A stretch of 56,908 bases of DNA from JAVBKV01 sp031553885 (GCA_031553885.1 JAVBKV010000073.1:1-56908); one strand, 5' to 3'. Numbered from the stretch's first letter, positions 44,720 to 53,907 are shown. Numbers and translations are program-made. Notes: generated from the letters alone by a model not told the origin.

Positions 44720-45667
44720 TTATATATACCCCTGAGCCCTCAGGAAAAATACAATAAAAAAGATCGTCACACAAGAACAGGCTGTAGTCAGCACCACGAT
44801 CTGCCCCGAAAGTTCACCATCATTTCCCATCTGACGGGCCATGATGTAACTGGCCATAGCCGCAGGGGTCGCAAAAATGCTGATTAAAACACACAGATCG
44901 ACTCCCCGGAATCCCATCCGGACAAAAATGAGAAGTGCCAGTACGGGAACCACCACAAGCCGCAGTGCAGTAGCCGCAATCACCTTGCCTAAATTATTTT
45001 TCAGGTCCCTGAATTTGAATTCGCCTCCCATCACAAAAAGAGCGAGAGGTGCGGCAGCATCTGCCAGTTGGGACAAAGGCTGATCAATGAAAAGGGGAAT
45101 ACGAAGCCCGGTAATTCCGGCCAACAATCCGAAAAAACAACCGAGAATCAACGGATTAGTGACAATATCTTTACAAACACTCCTGAATGTCACCTGGTGT
45201 ATACCCGTCTCGGAGAAAATAGAAAGAATAATCACGGCCGCCACATTATAGATTGGTATCATAATTCCCATCAGCATAGAGATTGTTGCCACCGCCTGAT
45301 CTCCATACATTCCGGTTGCTAAAGGAAGCCCGTAAATCAGGAAATTACTCCGGTAAATTGCCTGGATCATACTTCCCCTCTGTCCTTTTCGTTTGATAAA
45401 AAGAGGAACTAAACAAAAAGAAAGAAGAATGATGATAAGAATCCCGGCTACAGAAGAAAAAATCAATTTTGTATTGGAAAAATCTCCGTTATAAGAAGAA
45501 TAAATATCTTCAAAAAGCATCAGGGGCAGGCAAAACCGAAACACAAACCGGTTGAGCTGGGCCAGGAATTCTTCCGAAACAAAGTGCATTTTCCTCGCCA
45601 TATAACCACCCCCCATCAGGACAAAGAGAGGCGCAACTACATTGAGAGAAAAAAGAAAATTATTCAT
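44720..45667 (-). CDS. AEC family transporter (auxin-efflux-carrier type)
   Basis: 315 residues with ten predicted hydrophobic helices. NVVAPLFVLMGGGYMARKM at the start and SLATGMYGDQAV-like helix 5 region are family features. AEC members export organic acids such as malonate or malate by secondary transport. It overlaps the ATPase gene by 8 bp, in the place where a zinc ABC permease gene would be expected; coupling does not prove a shared role. Convergent end 16 bp from the peptide island. Confidence 0.9.
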   Translation of the reverse strand: MNNFLFSLNVVAPLFVLMGGGYMARKMHFVSEEFLAQLNRFVFRFCLPLMLFEDIYSSYNGDFSNTKLIFSSVAGILIIILLSFCLVPLFIKRKGQRGSMIQAIYRSNFLIYGLPLATGMYGDQAVATISMLMGIMIPIYNVAAVIILSIFSETGIHQVTFRSVCKDIVTNPLILGCFFGLLAGITGLRIPLFIDQPLSQLADAAAPLALFVMGGEFKFRDLKNNLGKVIAATALRLVVVPVLALLIFVRMGFRGVDLCVLISIFATPAAMASYIMARQMGNDGELSGQIVVLTTACSCVTIFFIVFFLRAQGYI

Positions 45668-46412
45668 TCTCGTGATGATGATTTTTCAATATCCGGTGAG
45701 GAATATTCCCGTGACCGATCACATCAAAAGGACAGGCGTAATGTTCTTCCAGCCAATCACCGTCGATATCCGATCCGGTATGATAATGCAGGGTTTCATT
45801 GACACAGGCTATGTTCTTTACATTGGAAATAACCGTTCCGATATCGTGCGAAACAAGAATGATGGCCGTATTCCGGTTGATCTCCTGCAACAGTTGATAA
45901 AAATGGGATTCAAAACGTTTGTCGACATACGAATTCGGCTCATCCAGGATCAATATTTCCGGGTTGTTGATAACGGCCCGTGCCAGCAATGTCCGTTGTA
46001 CCTGGCCTCCGGATAATTCACCGATGGCTTTTCCGGCTATATGCTCCAAGCCCATTTCACCAAGCATTTCCCGGACTTTTTCTTTTTTCTGCCTTCTGTT
46101 CATAGTCTTTTCCATGACCAACCCCGATTCGACAACTTCAGCAACCAATATCGGAAATTTTTTATCGATCAGATGGGTTTGAGGCATGTAACCGATCCGG
46201 TTCTTCAAGCGTTCGTCAGTAAAACGGACAACACCCGAATCAGGAGTCAACAATCCCAGGATAACTTTCAACAACGTGGTTTTTCCTCCGCCATTAGGAC
46301 CTATAATTCCCAGAAAATCCTGTTCATAGACATTCAGGGACACGTCTTTCAGTACCTGCTGACCGTCGTACCCGGCATAAATATGCTCTATTTCAAGAAG
46401 TCGTTTATTCAC
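45660..46412 (-). CDS. Metal ABC transporter ATP-binding protein (ZnuC-like)
   Basis: 250 residues from a GTG at 46412 (VNKRLLEIEHIYAGYDGQQV); upstream Met at 46436 would overlap znuA by 32 bp. Walker A GPNGGGKTT, signature LSGGQVQRTLLARA, Walker B EILILDEPNS and H-loop VSHDIG are intact; the C-terminal tail is His-rich (ILKNHHHENE). It would power uptake of zinc or manganese. Overlaps znuA by 8 bp. No cognate membrane permease of the ZnuB family occurs in the operon. Confidence 0.92.
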   Translation of the reverse strand: MNKRLLEIEHIYAGYDGQQVLKDVSLNVYEQDFLGIIGPNGGGKTTLLKVILGLLTPDSGVVRFTDERLKNRIGYMPQTHLIDKKFPILVAEVVESGLVMEKTMNRRQKKEKVREMLGEMGLEHIAGKAIGELSGGQVQRTLLARAVINNPEILILDEPNSYVDKRFESHFYQLLQEINRNTAIILVSHDIGTVISNVKNIACVNETLHYHTGSDIDGDWLEEHYACPFDVIGHGNIPHRILKNHHHENE

Positions 46413-47292
46413 CGGACAAAGCTTTAGCAATAGCAATGGTCTCGCGGCTCCAATCGTACGAAAGGGGATTGATAACTACCAGCTTACAACCGGTTTCCTT
46501 CGCAATCAGTTCGGCATTTTTCTTATCGAATTCCTGTTGGATAAAAATAGTCTTAACTTCATGGGAACGCACCGTTTCGACCAATTCTTTCAGTTGTTCG
46601 GGAGAAGGTTCCTTTCCATCGGTTTCAATGCAATATTGTTCCAATCCGTAATCCCTCGCAAAGTAAGTAAGTGCCGGATGATAAATAATAAATGCTTTCT
46701 GTCCGGAATCATTTAGCAACGACCGGACCGTTTCGTCGGTTTCCCGGATTTCCATTTCAAGCTTTTCCCGGTTTTTATTGTAAAAATCTTCGTTTGCCGG
46801 ATCAATCCCGATCAAGGCTTTACACATATTCCTCACAATCGACAGGGCCTCTTTAGGAGAACTCCAGGTATGCGGATCTACTCCTCCGGGATGTCCGGCG
46901 TGAGAATGATGATCGTGATCACCTTCATGATCATGGTGATGATGCTCTCCGGTAATAAATTCAATTCCCTCACTGTTATCGTAAAAACGCAGATCCGGAT
47001 TATTTTCTTTCATTTTTCCCAACCAGACTTCTTCAAAACCGATTTTTCCGATCAGAAAATAGGCTTTGCTCCGGGCCAGGTTAGCCATTTGCACAGGACT
47101 GGGATCGTACGTTTCCGGGCTGGTTCCGGCCGGAACCATTGTCACCACCTGAAAAAGGCTGTCCGCCAACCGTTCCGCAAAATACCGCTGAGGTTCGATC
47201 GTCACCGTAATAATTTGTCCGGAATCCTTATGGGAAGAACATCCCGGCAATAACAGCAGACTTATAAAAAGGGAAAAATAAAATTTATTCAT
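46405..47292 (-). CDS. znuA: Zinc ABC transporter substrate-binding lipoprotein (ZnuA-like)
   Basis: 295 residues from the ATG at 47292; an in-frame ATG at 47304 is an alternative. Signal peptide ends in the lipobox LLLPGC. The cluster A-I fold has a His-rich loop (HHHHDHEGDHDHH) and the metal-ligand segment VDPHTWSSP; IYHPALTYFARDYGL is also typical. It captures Zn2+ in the periplasm. First gene of an operon with the ATPase and the AEC carrier. Confidence 0.92.
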   Translation of the reverse strand: MNKFYFSLFISLLLLPGCSSHKDSGQIITVTIEPQRYFAERLADSLFQVVTMVPAGTSPETYDPSPVQMANLARSKAYFLIGKIGFEEVWLGKMKENNPDLRFYDNSEGIEFITGEHHHHDHEGDHDHHSHAGHPGGVDPHTWSSPKEALSIVRNMCKALIGIDPANEDFYNKNREKLEMEIRETDETVRSLLNDSGQKAFIIYHPALTYFARDYGLEQYCIETDGKEPSPEQLKELVETVRSHEVKTIFIQQEFDKKNAELIAKETGCKLVVINPLSYDWSRETIAIAKALSGE

Positions 47293-47315
47293 GAATTCAT
47301 TCATTAAGACCGGTA

Positions 47316-47323
47316 CAAAGTTA
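47316..47323 (-). promoter_or_regulatory. -7 promoter box of the znuA operon
   Basis: The minus strand reads TAACTTTG, matching TAnnTTTG, about 24 nt above the ATG at 47292. No obvious Zur palindrome was recognised. Confidence 0.55.
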
Positions 47324-47410
47324 CATTATCCCTACGAAAGAATCTCCAGGTTTCTCAGAAGTTTTTTACATAAGTCTGAATTAAAAAGATTTTGCAAACA
47401 AAGCTCATTC

Positions 47411-47442
47411 GTTGGAATTTATCAAAAAAAGCAGTATGTTTG
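47411..47442 (+). promoter_or_regulatory. Promoter of the secreted 823-residue protein gene
   Basis: TTG (47412-47414), 20-nt spacer and TATGTTTG (47435-47442). The leader would be about 170 nt, unusually long here. No riboswitch was recognised in it. Confidence 0.5.
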
Positions 47443-47615
47443 TCGAATTATAGTATGCCAACCGGGCTACTTTATATGAAAAAGCAACACAAAGACCCCA
47501 TTTTATTTGCAAAATGATTACGTTGAAAGAAATTTCATGTATAAAAGCGAATAACGAACAAAAGGGATTCAATACGTATATGCTATAAAAGTCAATCATT
47601 AATCTAAAATTACTC

Positions 47616-50087
47616 ATGAAAACAACACGCTGGATATGCCTCATATCCTTTCTAACCCTTGCTCTTTCGTCCTGGTCCCAGGAAAAGACACAATCGACAG
47701 GAAAATTAAACATCAGTGGTGTTTACCCTCACCTCTCCTTTTATAACAACGAAGGTGAATGCGGAACAGGAGCTGTAGTTCCCTGGGCCGGAAGCCTCTG
47801 GGCCATTACGTACGGTCCCCACCTGCCTTTCGGATCTTCAGATAAATTATATCAGATTTTTCCGGATAAAACGATGAATATCCGTCCGGAAAGCATCGGC
47901 GGAACTCCGGCTAACCGGATGATTCACAAAGAAAGTAATCAGCTATTTATCGGATCGTATGCCATCGATGCCAATGGAAATGTACGGGTTATTTCCAATA
48001 AAGAAGCTCCCGGCAGGTATACCGGGATGGCACGCCACCTCACCGATCCCCAGTCCAAACTATACATCGGCACAATGGAAGAAGGTTTTTATGAAATGGA
48101 CGTCAATACGCTCAAAACAAAAACATTATATCAGGATGGAAACGTGGCCAAGCCCAAAGGCGGAGGTACGGAAAATAATCATGATTATGCATTATTGCCC
48201 GGAGCACACGGTAAAGGGTTGTATTCAGGACAAGGTGTAATGATTTACTCCAATAACGGAGAACCGGGGCCCCTGGCACTGAAACAATTCGATATCGAAG
48301 CCGGGTCCTTATCCGAATGGGATGGTAAAGACTGGAAAGTCGTACGCCGCAACCAATTTGTGGAAATAACCGGTCCGGGCGGAATTTATGGTAATCCGAA
48401 CCCGGCCACTGACCCGATCTGGGCGACCGGCTGGGATTATAAATCCTTATTATTGGGTGTACGTGACAATGGTAAATGGACATTCTTCCGCATGCCGAAA
48501 GCCAGTTTTTCATACGACGGAGCACACGGATGGAATACCGAATGGCCGCGGATACGTGATGTGGGCACACCGCAAAAACCGGAATACCTGATGACTATGC
48601 ACGGAATGTTCTGGCATTTTCCGGGTATGTTTACGGCATCCAATACAGGAGGTATCCGTCCTCGTTCGGCTTATCTGAAAGTCATCGGCGATTTTACCCG
48701 CTGGAACGACCAATTGGTTTTCGGCTGTGACGATTCGGCCCAAAAAGAATTCCTGAACAAAAGAAAAGCCAAAGGAAATATCGAAGGCCCGGGCCAATCC
48801 AATTCCAACCTCTGGTTTACATCCGTTAATCAACCCGATTTATTGGGACCGCGTAATGCAGGTGGCTCGGTTTGGCTGAAAGAAGAAGTAAAAGCACAGG
48901 CGGCTTCTGATCCTTTCCTTTTCTCCGGCTGGGACCAACGAAGCGCCTGGATAAAAAATGCCGGTAACCAAACGGTTATTTTCGCTTTCGAAGTAGATAA
49001 AAAAGGAAATAATCAGTGGACGGCTCTCAAAAAAATAACTGTTCCGGCTAACGGATCCGCCCTGGTAGACTTCAAACCAGCAGAACAAGGCGAATGGGTC
49101 CGGGTAATTACAGATAAAAACACAACCGCCAGCGTTTCTTTTATTTATACGGTTAAAGACAAGAGAACAGCCGCTACCGATCCGATCTTCAAAGGAATAT
49201 CAACCATCAACGATAAGAAATTCCGGGGAGGATTACTTTATGGACTGGGGCAAAACCGACGCGCCATGGGGTTATTAGCCAATACGGAATCCGGAGAAAC
49301 CGGCTATTATGAAATTGACGAGCAACTGAATATCGTTCCCAAAGAAGATGTAAAAACAGCCGATTTCATCCGGAAACAATTTGCAATTCCGCAACAAGCT
49401 GTTGACATAGAAAAAGGATCGGTCCTGGTTGTGGACGATAAAGGAAGAAGATGGAGATTGCCTTTAGGTAATGACACATACACTCCGCTTACACAACAAG
49501 GTTCTTTACGAATTTGCAGGGAGGTAGCCACGGAAAGGGATTTGTTCAACTGTCACGGTACATTCTTCGAATTACCGGCTGAAAATGCCGATGGATACGC
49601 AAAAATTCGTCCGATTGCTTCTCACAATTTCAGGATCAATGACTATGCATCTTACCGAGGATTGCTGATCATTTCGGGAATCACCCCCGATGCTGCCGCC
49701 AACAACAAACATGTTTTTGTTTCCCAGGATAAAAAAGCAGCTGTCTGGGCTGGAGTTATCGACGATCTCTGGAAATTGGGTAAACCAGTAGGAAAAGGTG
49801 GTCCGTGGGTAGACAGCGCTGTTCAGGCCAATCAGCCTTCCGATCCTTTCCTGATCGGATTTTACGACCAACGTTCTTTGCAGTTATCACACACAGCCGG
49901 AAGTGAAGTCGATTTTACCGTTGAAGTAGACCCGACCGGAGACGGAACCTGGTTTACCTACACTCATTTCAAAGTAAAACCCGGTGAAAAAATGAACTAT
50001 GCATTCCCGGCAGCCTTCCAGGCCCGCTGGATTCGCCTCACTGCAGACAAAAACTGTACGGCAACAGCATGGTTTACTTACAAATAA
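47616..50087 (+). CDS. Large secreted protein of unknown function beside GH43
   Basis: 823 residues; signal peptide ends LSSWSQ. The N-terminal ~400 residues contain repeated short segments of propeller type (GSLWAITYGPHLPFGSSDKL, SKLYIGTMEEGFYEMD, LLLGVRDNGKWTFFRMP). Two similar modules follow, near residues 420-530 and 730-820 (SDPFLFSGWDQRSAW versus SDPFLIGFYDQRSLQ), which look like duplicated beta-sandwich domains. No catalytic motif is recognised. Proteins of this shape occur next to glycoside hydrolases in Bacteroidetes; lyase, esterase or binding roles are open. 192 bp, containing a hairpin repeat, separate it from GH43. Confidence 0.75.
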   Translation: MKTTRWICLISFLTLALSSWSQEKTQSTGKLNISGVYPHLSFYNNEGECGTGAVVPWAGSLWAITYGPHLPFGSSDKLYQIFPDKTMNIRPESIGGTPANRMIHKESNQLFIGSYAIDANGNVRVISNKEAPGRYTGMARHLTDPQSKLYIGTMEEGFYEMDVNTLKTKTLYQDGNVAKPKGGGTENNHDYALLPGAHGKGLYSGQGVMIYSNNGEPGPLALKQFDIEAGSLSEWDGKDWKVVRRNQFVEITGPGGIYGNPNPATDPIWATGWDYKSLLLGVRDNGKWTFFRMPKASFSYDGAHGWNTEWPRIRDVGTPQKPEYLMTMHGMFWHFPGMFTASNTGGIRPRSAYLKVIGDFTRWNDQLVFGCDDSAQKEFLNKRKAKGNIEGPGQSNSNLWFTSVNQPDLLGPRNAGGSVWLKEEVKAQAASDPFLFSGWDQRSAWIKNAGNQTVIFAFEVDKKGNNQWTALKKITVPANGSALVDFKPAEQGEWVRVITDKNTTASVSFIYTVKDKRTAATDPIFKGISTINDKKFRGGLLYGLGQNRRAMGLLANTESGETGYYEIDEQLNIVPKEDVKTADFIRKQFAIPQQAVDIEKGSVLVVDDKGRRWRLPLGNDTYTPLTQQGSLRICREVATERDLFNCHGTFFELPAENADGYAKIRPIASHNFRINDYASYRGLLIISGITPDAAANNKHVFVSQDKKAAVWAGVIDDLWKLGKPVGKGGPWVDSAVQANQPSDPFLIGFYDQRSLQLSHTAGSEVDFTVEVDPTGDGTWFTYTHFKVKPGEKMNYAFPAAFQARWIRLTADKNCTATAWFTYK

Positions 50088-50108
50088 CAAATTCAGATTA
50101 CGGGAAAG

Positions 50109-50249
50109 TGTGTCAAAAGTTAAAAAGAATATAACCGCAAGGAGCGCAAAGGATGTCGCAAAGGACGCAATTACTTACAATGAATATTTATTTTTGCGAA
50201 CTTTGCGACATCCTTTGCGAACTTTGCGGTAAAAAACACTTTTGACACA
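50109..50249. repeat. Nested inverted repeat, CGCAAAG type, with TGTGTCAAAAGT ends
   Basis: Outer 12-nt arms TGTGTCAAAAGT (50109-50120) and its exact complement (50238-50249) enclose an inner imperfect inverted repeat 50134-50230, starting ACCGCAAGG and rich in CGCAAAG. The core is related to the repeat at 25662-25763. The two arms differ at two short blocks (GGAGC against AGTTC). The 141-nt unit could fold as a long hairpin and lies between two coding genes of the same strand. Confidence 0.88.
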
Positions 50250-50279
50250 ACCTTTTGTAATTTATTAATTTAAAACGAT

Positions 50280-51416
50280 ATGACACGAGCCTGTACATTC
50301 ATTGCTTTTTTTCTTTTAACAGCCATCCTGCCCTGCCTGAGCCAGCAACGGTTAAGTTCTTTCCGTCCAGGAGAACTATGGCCGGATAACCAGGGTGTTC
50401 ACATCAATGCTCATGGAGGTGGAATCCTCTATGAAAAAGGTACTTATTATTGGTTTGGAGAGCATAAAATCGAAGGAGAAGCCGGAAATATGGCTCAGGT
50501 CGGTGTACACTGCTACTCTTCTAAAGACCTGTACAACTGGAAAGACGAAGGGATTGCCTTGTCTGTAATGCCGGAAGATTCGGAAAGCGATATTGCTAAA
50601 GGTTGTATCCTGGAACGCCCCAAAGTAATCTATAATAAAAAGACAAAAAAATACGTCATGTGGTTCCACCTGGAAACCAAATCCATGGGATACAAAGCTG
50701 CCCGCTCCGGAGTAGCGGTCAGTGACAAAGCGACAGGACCCTATACGTTCCTGGGAAGTGCACGTCCGGACAAAGGATATTGGCCGGTCAATGTGCTTCC
50801 GGTTCATCAATCCGGAAATATACCTTCCATGGGTAAAGACTACGGTGGAGGAAGCCTGCCGGCTCATCCCGACACACTCAATCTGTTGGCCCGCGATTTT
50901 CCCGGAGGCCAGATGGCCCGGGACATGACTTTGTTCGTAGACGATGACGGCACAGCTTATCATATTTATTCTTCGGAAGATAACAGCACATTACATATTT
51001 CCCAACTGTCTCCGGACTATTTGTCTCACTCCGGGAAATACGCCCGTTTCTTTGTCGGCCGCTTCATGGAAGCTCCTGCCCTGTTCAAAAGAAACGGCAA
51101 GTATTACCTGATCGCATCCGGATGTACCGGCTGGGCTCCCAATGCTGCCCGTTCGGCTGTAGCCTCATCGATCTGGGGCCCCTGGGAAGAACTGGGAAGT
51201 CCCTGCCGGGGAGAAAATGCCGAACTGACATTCAAAGGACAGAGCACTTATGTTCTGAAAGTACAAGGAAAAAAAGATGCCTATATTTTCATGGCCGACC
51301 GTTGGACTCCCAAGAATGCCATTGACGGACGTTACCTCTGGCTGCCCATCCGGTTTGAAAATGAAAAACCGGTCATCGGCTGGCAGGCAGAGTGGAGTTT
51401 ATCCTCTTTCAAATAA
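50280..51416 (+). CDS. GH43 family glycoside hydrolase, secreted
   Basis: 378 residues; signal peptide ends PCLSQQ. Five-bladed propeller motifs of GH43 are visible: INAHGGGILYEKGTYYWFGE (base Asp replaced region near the start), LERPKVIYN (second-sphere Asp/Glu region), ARDMTLFVDDDGTAY (Asp) and RFMEAPALFKRNGKYYL (acid Glu). Family members remove arabinose, xylose or galactose side chains; here a galactan-active subfamily is possible (inference). Paired with the preceding secreted protein; no SusC/SusD genes nearby. Confidence 0.88.
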   Translation: MTRACTFIAFFLLTAILPCLSQQRLSSFRPGELWPDNQGVHINAHGGGILYEKGTYYWFGEHKIEGEAGNMAQVGVHCYSSKDLYNWKDEGIALSVMPEDSESDIAKGCILERPKVIYNKKTKKYVMWFHLETKSMGYKAARSGVAVSDKATGPYTFLGSARPDKGYWPVNVLPVHQSGNIPSMGKDYGGGSLPAHPDTLNLLARDFPGGQMARDMTLFVDDDGTAYHIYSSEDNSTLHISQLSPDYLSHSGKYARFFVGRFMEAPALFKRNGKYYLIASGCTGWAPNAARSAVASSIWGPWEELGSPCRGENAELTFKGQSTYVLKVQGKKDAYIFMADRWTPKNAIDGRYLWLPIRFENEKPVIGWQAEWSLSSFK

Positions 51417-51456
51417 GGACATCATTTCTCCATAAATAAAAAAGTTTTTTCATTTC

Positions 51457-51488
51457 TTTGAATTTATGGAATTTTATCCCTACCTTTG
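51457..51488 (+). promoter_or_regulatory. Promoter of tRNA-Met
   Basis: TTTG (51457-51460), 20-nt spacer and TACCTTTG (51481-51488), 25 nt before the tRNA 5' end; a complete consensus match. Confidence 0.7.
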
Positions 51489-51513
51489 CGCCACGAAAAG
51501 CAAAAATAATGTT

Positions 51514-51587
51514 GGCGCGATAGCTCAGCTGGTTAGAGCGCATGATTCATAATCATGAGGTCCCCAGTTCAATCCTGGGTCGCGCTA
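51514..51587 (+). tRNA. tRNA-Met (anticodon CAT)
   Basis: 74 nt. Acceptor GGCGCGA/TCGCGCT with a G-U first pair, D arm GCTC/GAGC, anticodon arm CATGA-TTCATAA-TCATG with CAT, T arm CCCAG-TTCAATC-CTGGG, discriminator A, no CCA. The paired position 1-72 and absence of GGG/CCC anticodon-stem pairs favour elongator Met over initiator; Ile2 is an alternative. Confidence 0.95.
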
Positions 51588-51598
51588 CAAAGAAAATC

Positions 51599-51631
51599 AG
51601 AGACTTGTAAGAAATTGCAAGTCTCTTTTTG
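51599..51631 (+). terminator. Intrinsic terminator after tRNA-Met
   Basis: AGAGACTTG (51599-51607) and CAAGTCTCT (51618-51626) form a 9-bp stem with a 10-nt loop, followed by a T run. It ends the tRNA transcript 12 nt downstream of the mature end. Confidence 0.85.
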
Positions 51632-51644
51632 TTTTTATGACAAC

Positions 51645-52478
51645 CTATTGTTTCTCTGCCGATTCCGGATACAAACTAAGGCATTCAAATATAAAACCAC
51701 GTTCTTTCAACCGGTTTATCAGCTCTCCCAGGTCATTTCTGTCGTTAACCTTACCGAACATCTGATTATGCATCAGAAGCACCACATGGTTCTTGGTAAA
51801 AGTTTTATTGAAATTGCAACAATTTTCAATCTCTTTTACGAGTTCGTCAATACTTTGTTTGGGGTTATAATCCTTGGCATCGTAATTCCATTCCACATCC
51901 CAACCGAATACTTTATACCCTTTCTCTGCCAGCAATCCGGCAGAAGAAGCGCCTGTCTGGTTGTAATTCTTTTTTCTTTCTCCAAGGAGCCATAAGTTCC
52001 GGCCCGGTAACCGTGCTATTTTATGCGATAAACTAAATTCGGTTTGATTCCTTTCAAAATCGCTTAATACGGCTTCCGGATTCTTATAAAAAGCTGTATA
52101 CCTGTTGCTGGCATGCGAGTAACTGTGATTGTAAATCTCAATATACGGATTCTCACGGAATTTTTCATAATATTGCCTGAATCTTTTATTTCCGTCTATT
52201 CCATTCCCGACCAGAAATAAGCTGGTCTTTATTTTTGTGACTGTAATAATACTGTCGATGTATTCACTTCCTTTGAGAGGAGCATCATCAATCGTAATAT
52301 AAATGTATTTTCCCGTATTCAATGAATCTTTCTTTTCCGGAACGGAAGTCAGATTAACCGGCAAATCATCTGTTAACACCGGATCAACGTCATTGATCGC
52401 ATTATCAACATCTTCCGTACAAAATTGATTCACCAGTACCAGAAACACAACAGAAAGTAAAATGACAACTCGTTTCAT
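51645..52478 (-). CDS. Polysaccharide deacetylase-family lipoprotein
   Basis: 277 residues from the ATG at 52478 (MKRVVILLSVVF, lipobox-like NQFCT). NodB motifs: YITIDDAPLKGS (two Asp), NHSYSHASN (His-x3-His metal site), LPGRNLWLLG, and GWDVEW and VVLLMHNQM late. These enzymes deacetylate N- or O-acetylated polysaccharides or peptidoglycan. Predicted outer or inner-membrane lipoprotein. Separated by 130 bp from the LytTR operon. Confidence 0.85.
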   Translation of the reverse strand: MKRVVILLSVVFLVLVNQFCTEDVDNAINDVDPVLTDDLPVNLTSVPEKKDSLNTGKYIYITIDDAPLKGSEYIDSIITVTKIKTSLFLVGNGIDGNKRFRQYYEKFRENPYIEIYNHSYSHASNRYTAFYKNPEAVLSDFERNQTEFSLSHKIARLPGRNLWLLGERKKNYNQTGASSAGLLAEKGYKVFGWDVEWNYDAKDYNPKQSIDELVKEIENCCNFNKTFTKNHVVLLMHNQMFGKVNDRNDLGELINRLKERGFIFECLSLYPESAEKQ

Positions 52479-52608
52479 TGCTTTATTATTGAAGATTAAA
52501 TGGATACAACAACAGAAATTATGAATCAAAAGGCACCTTCCGGAAAGACATAGACCTCCCGTCTGGAATTATCATCCCAATGTTATTCAGTCGATTAAAT
52601 AAAAATGA

Positions 52609-53478
52609 TTATTTTTTTAGCCGCCAGGTAATATAAGATATATTCTCAGGAATATCCGGCTGTTCCTTTCCGAATTCCTGTCGGATGTGGTCCTTGTCGC
52701 AATACCAACCATACGCATTACCTCCGACAAGATAGACAGCATCGGAAACACCAATATCAATCAGGGATTGTGAGAAATCATGAAAAGATTCGATATTCTT
52801 ACTGCTAACCATAATGATCTCGTCATTACGGACAGCCAGCGCATGACGGATCGATTTGTTTTTCAGTTTATTTTCAACAATTTCACCGTTATGAACCAAC
52901 GGATACTGCCTGAAAAAAGAGCCTTTATTTTCAATCACTTTTTCCAGTAAAGGAGTTGATTCTCCGACACCGATGGTAACCGTTTCATTATCGATCGCAC
53001 AAAATCCTTTTTTGGCAACACCCCGTGCCAGTTGTTTACCGGACAATACGAAATCTCCGACAATCTGCTTGTTGTCTTTACGTATATCAGCAGCCATAGC
53101 GGCATAAAGAATGGTAGAGTCCGATCTATCCGGCATACCTAAGGATAGGGTCATGGTTGCTTCATGAGGAATAAATATACGCAACGGAACATCGTTTACC
53201 GTGTCTTCCGATATTTCAAGATAACCTTCTTTTCCGGTAGATTTCCGGTCGTCTGTAGATACCGATATGCTTTGTTCTGGTGTTACTTCCGGTTCAAAAT
53301 AGTATTCCGGATCCGGCTCTTTCTTTAAAACAAGAACAAGAATACCTGCAACAACTACAATAAGACAAGCAAGAAGAATAATTAACCTGGAGACCGAGGA
53401 TAATTTTTTCTTTTCTCCCCTCGTTTCTGTACCAAGGATATATACTTCGTTATTTTGTTTATCCTCTTTTGATATCAT
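52609..53478 (-). CDS. Membrane-anchored phosphodiester glycosidase-like protein (NAGPA domain)
   Basis: 289 residues. A cytoplasmic head of ~35 residues is followed by one membrane helix (LIILLACLIVVVAGILVLVL) and a periplasmic domain from ~75. IRHALAVRNDEIIMVSS and SQSLIDIGVSDAVYLVGG match the conserved part of the NAGPA/exopolysaccharide phosphodiester glycosidase family. Substrate unknown. The start codon overlaps the LytTR stop by 4 bp, so the two genes are translationally coupled and the regulator probably acts on this envelope function. Confidence 0.7.
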   Translation of the reverse strand: MISKEDKQNNEVYILGTETRGEKKKLSSVSRLIILLACLIVVVAGILVLVLKKEPDPEYYFEPEVTPEQSISVSTDDRKSTGKEGYLEISEDTVNDVPLRIFIPHEATMTLSLGMPDRSDSTILYAAMAADIRKDNKQIVGDFVLSGKQLARGVAKKGFCAIDNETVTIGVGESTPLLEKVIENKGSFFRQYPLVHNGEIVENKLKNKSIRHALAVRNDEIIMVSSKNIESFHDFSQSLIDIGVSDAVYLVGGNAYGWYCDKDHIRQEFGKEQPDIPENISYITWRLKK

Positions 53479-53858
53479 ATTCCAATCCTCCTGCTTTTAA
53501 TACTATCTTCCAACACTATTTTCAATGCTTTCAGCGCCTCCCTTGACGCAGAAAGCATAAATTTATGCGAAAAACCGCTGTCTGAAAGTATAATCTGTTG
53601 TTTGGACACATTTACATAATAAATATATTTTCCGTTAATGATAAGGCTTTTTCCCAAACGAATAAAGGTCTGCGCATCCGTACCCAGCTGTTGCTCTATT
53701 ATTTTCTCAAATGAAGCCAGGTTGAATGAAAACACATGCTCATCCTTATCTACCAATGTCATGGTCGAATAGTTGCCATCAGACAGGATATAAACAATCC
53801 GTTCCGGGGAAACCCGTACAACCTCATTGCTATTCGTTAACACCAGATACTTTGACAT
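53475..53858 (-). CDS. Stand-alone LytTR DNA-binding regulator
   Basis: 127 residues from the ATG at 53858 (MSKYLVLTNSNE). LytTR fold features: VSPERIVYILSDGNYSTM, LASFEKIIEQ, FIRLGKSLIINGKYIYYV. No receiver domain. The longer frame to 53891 crosses a -7 box and is rejected. Divergent from the DUF6090-like gene, so it may regulate both sides. Confidence 0.88.
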   Translation of the reverse strand: MSKYLVLTNSNEVVRVSPERIVYILSDGNYSTMTLVDKDEHVFSFNLASFEKIIEQQLGTDAQTFIRLGKSLIINGKYIYYVNVSKQQIILSDSGFSHKFMLSASREALKALKIVLEDSIKSRRIGI

Positions 53859-53877
53859 GTTTGAATGATTAGTAAGA

Positions 53878-53885
53878 CAAAGATA
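53878..53885 (-). promoter_or_regulatory. -7 box of the LytTR gene
   Basis: The minus strand reads TATCTTTG (TAnnTTTG match), 20 nt above the ATG at 53858. The opposite-facing box starts 22 nt away. Confidence 0.6.
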
Positions 53886-53907
53886 TGGCATTCCGGACAG
53901 ATCCCAT

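Noticed and set aside
47443..47615. Riboswitch in the long leader of the 823-residue protein gene
   Set aside because: No recognisable conserved core or strong hairpin series was seen.
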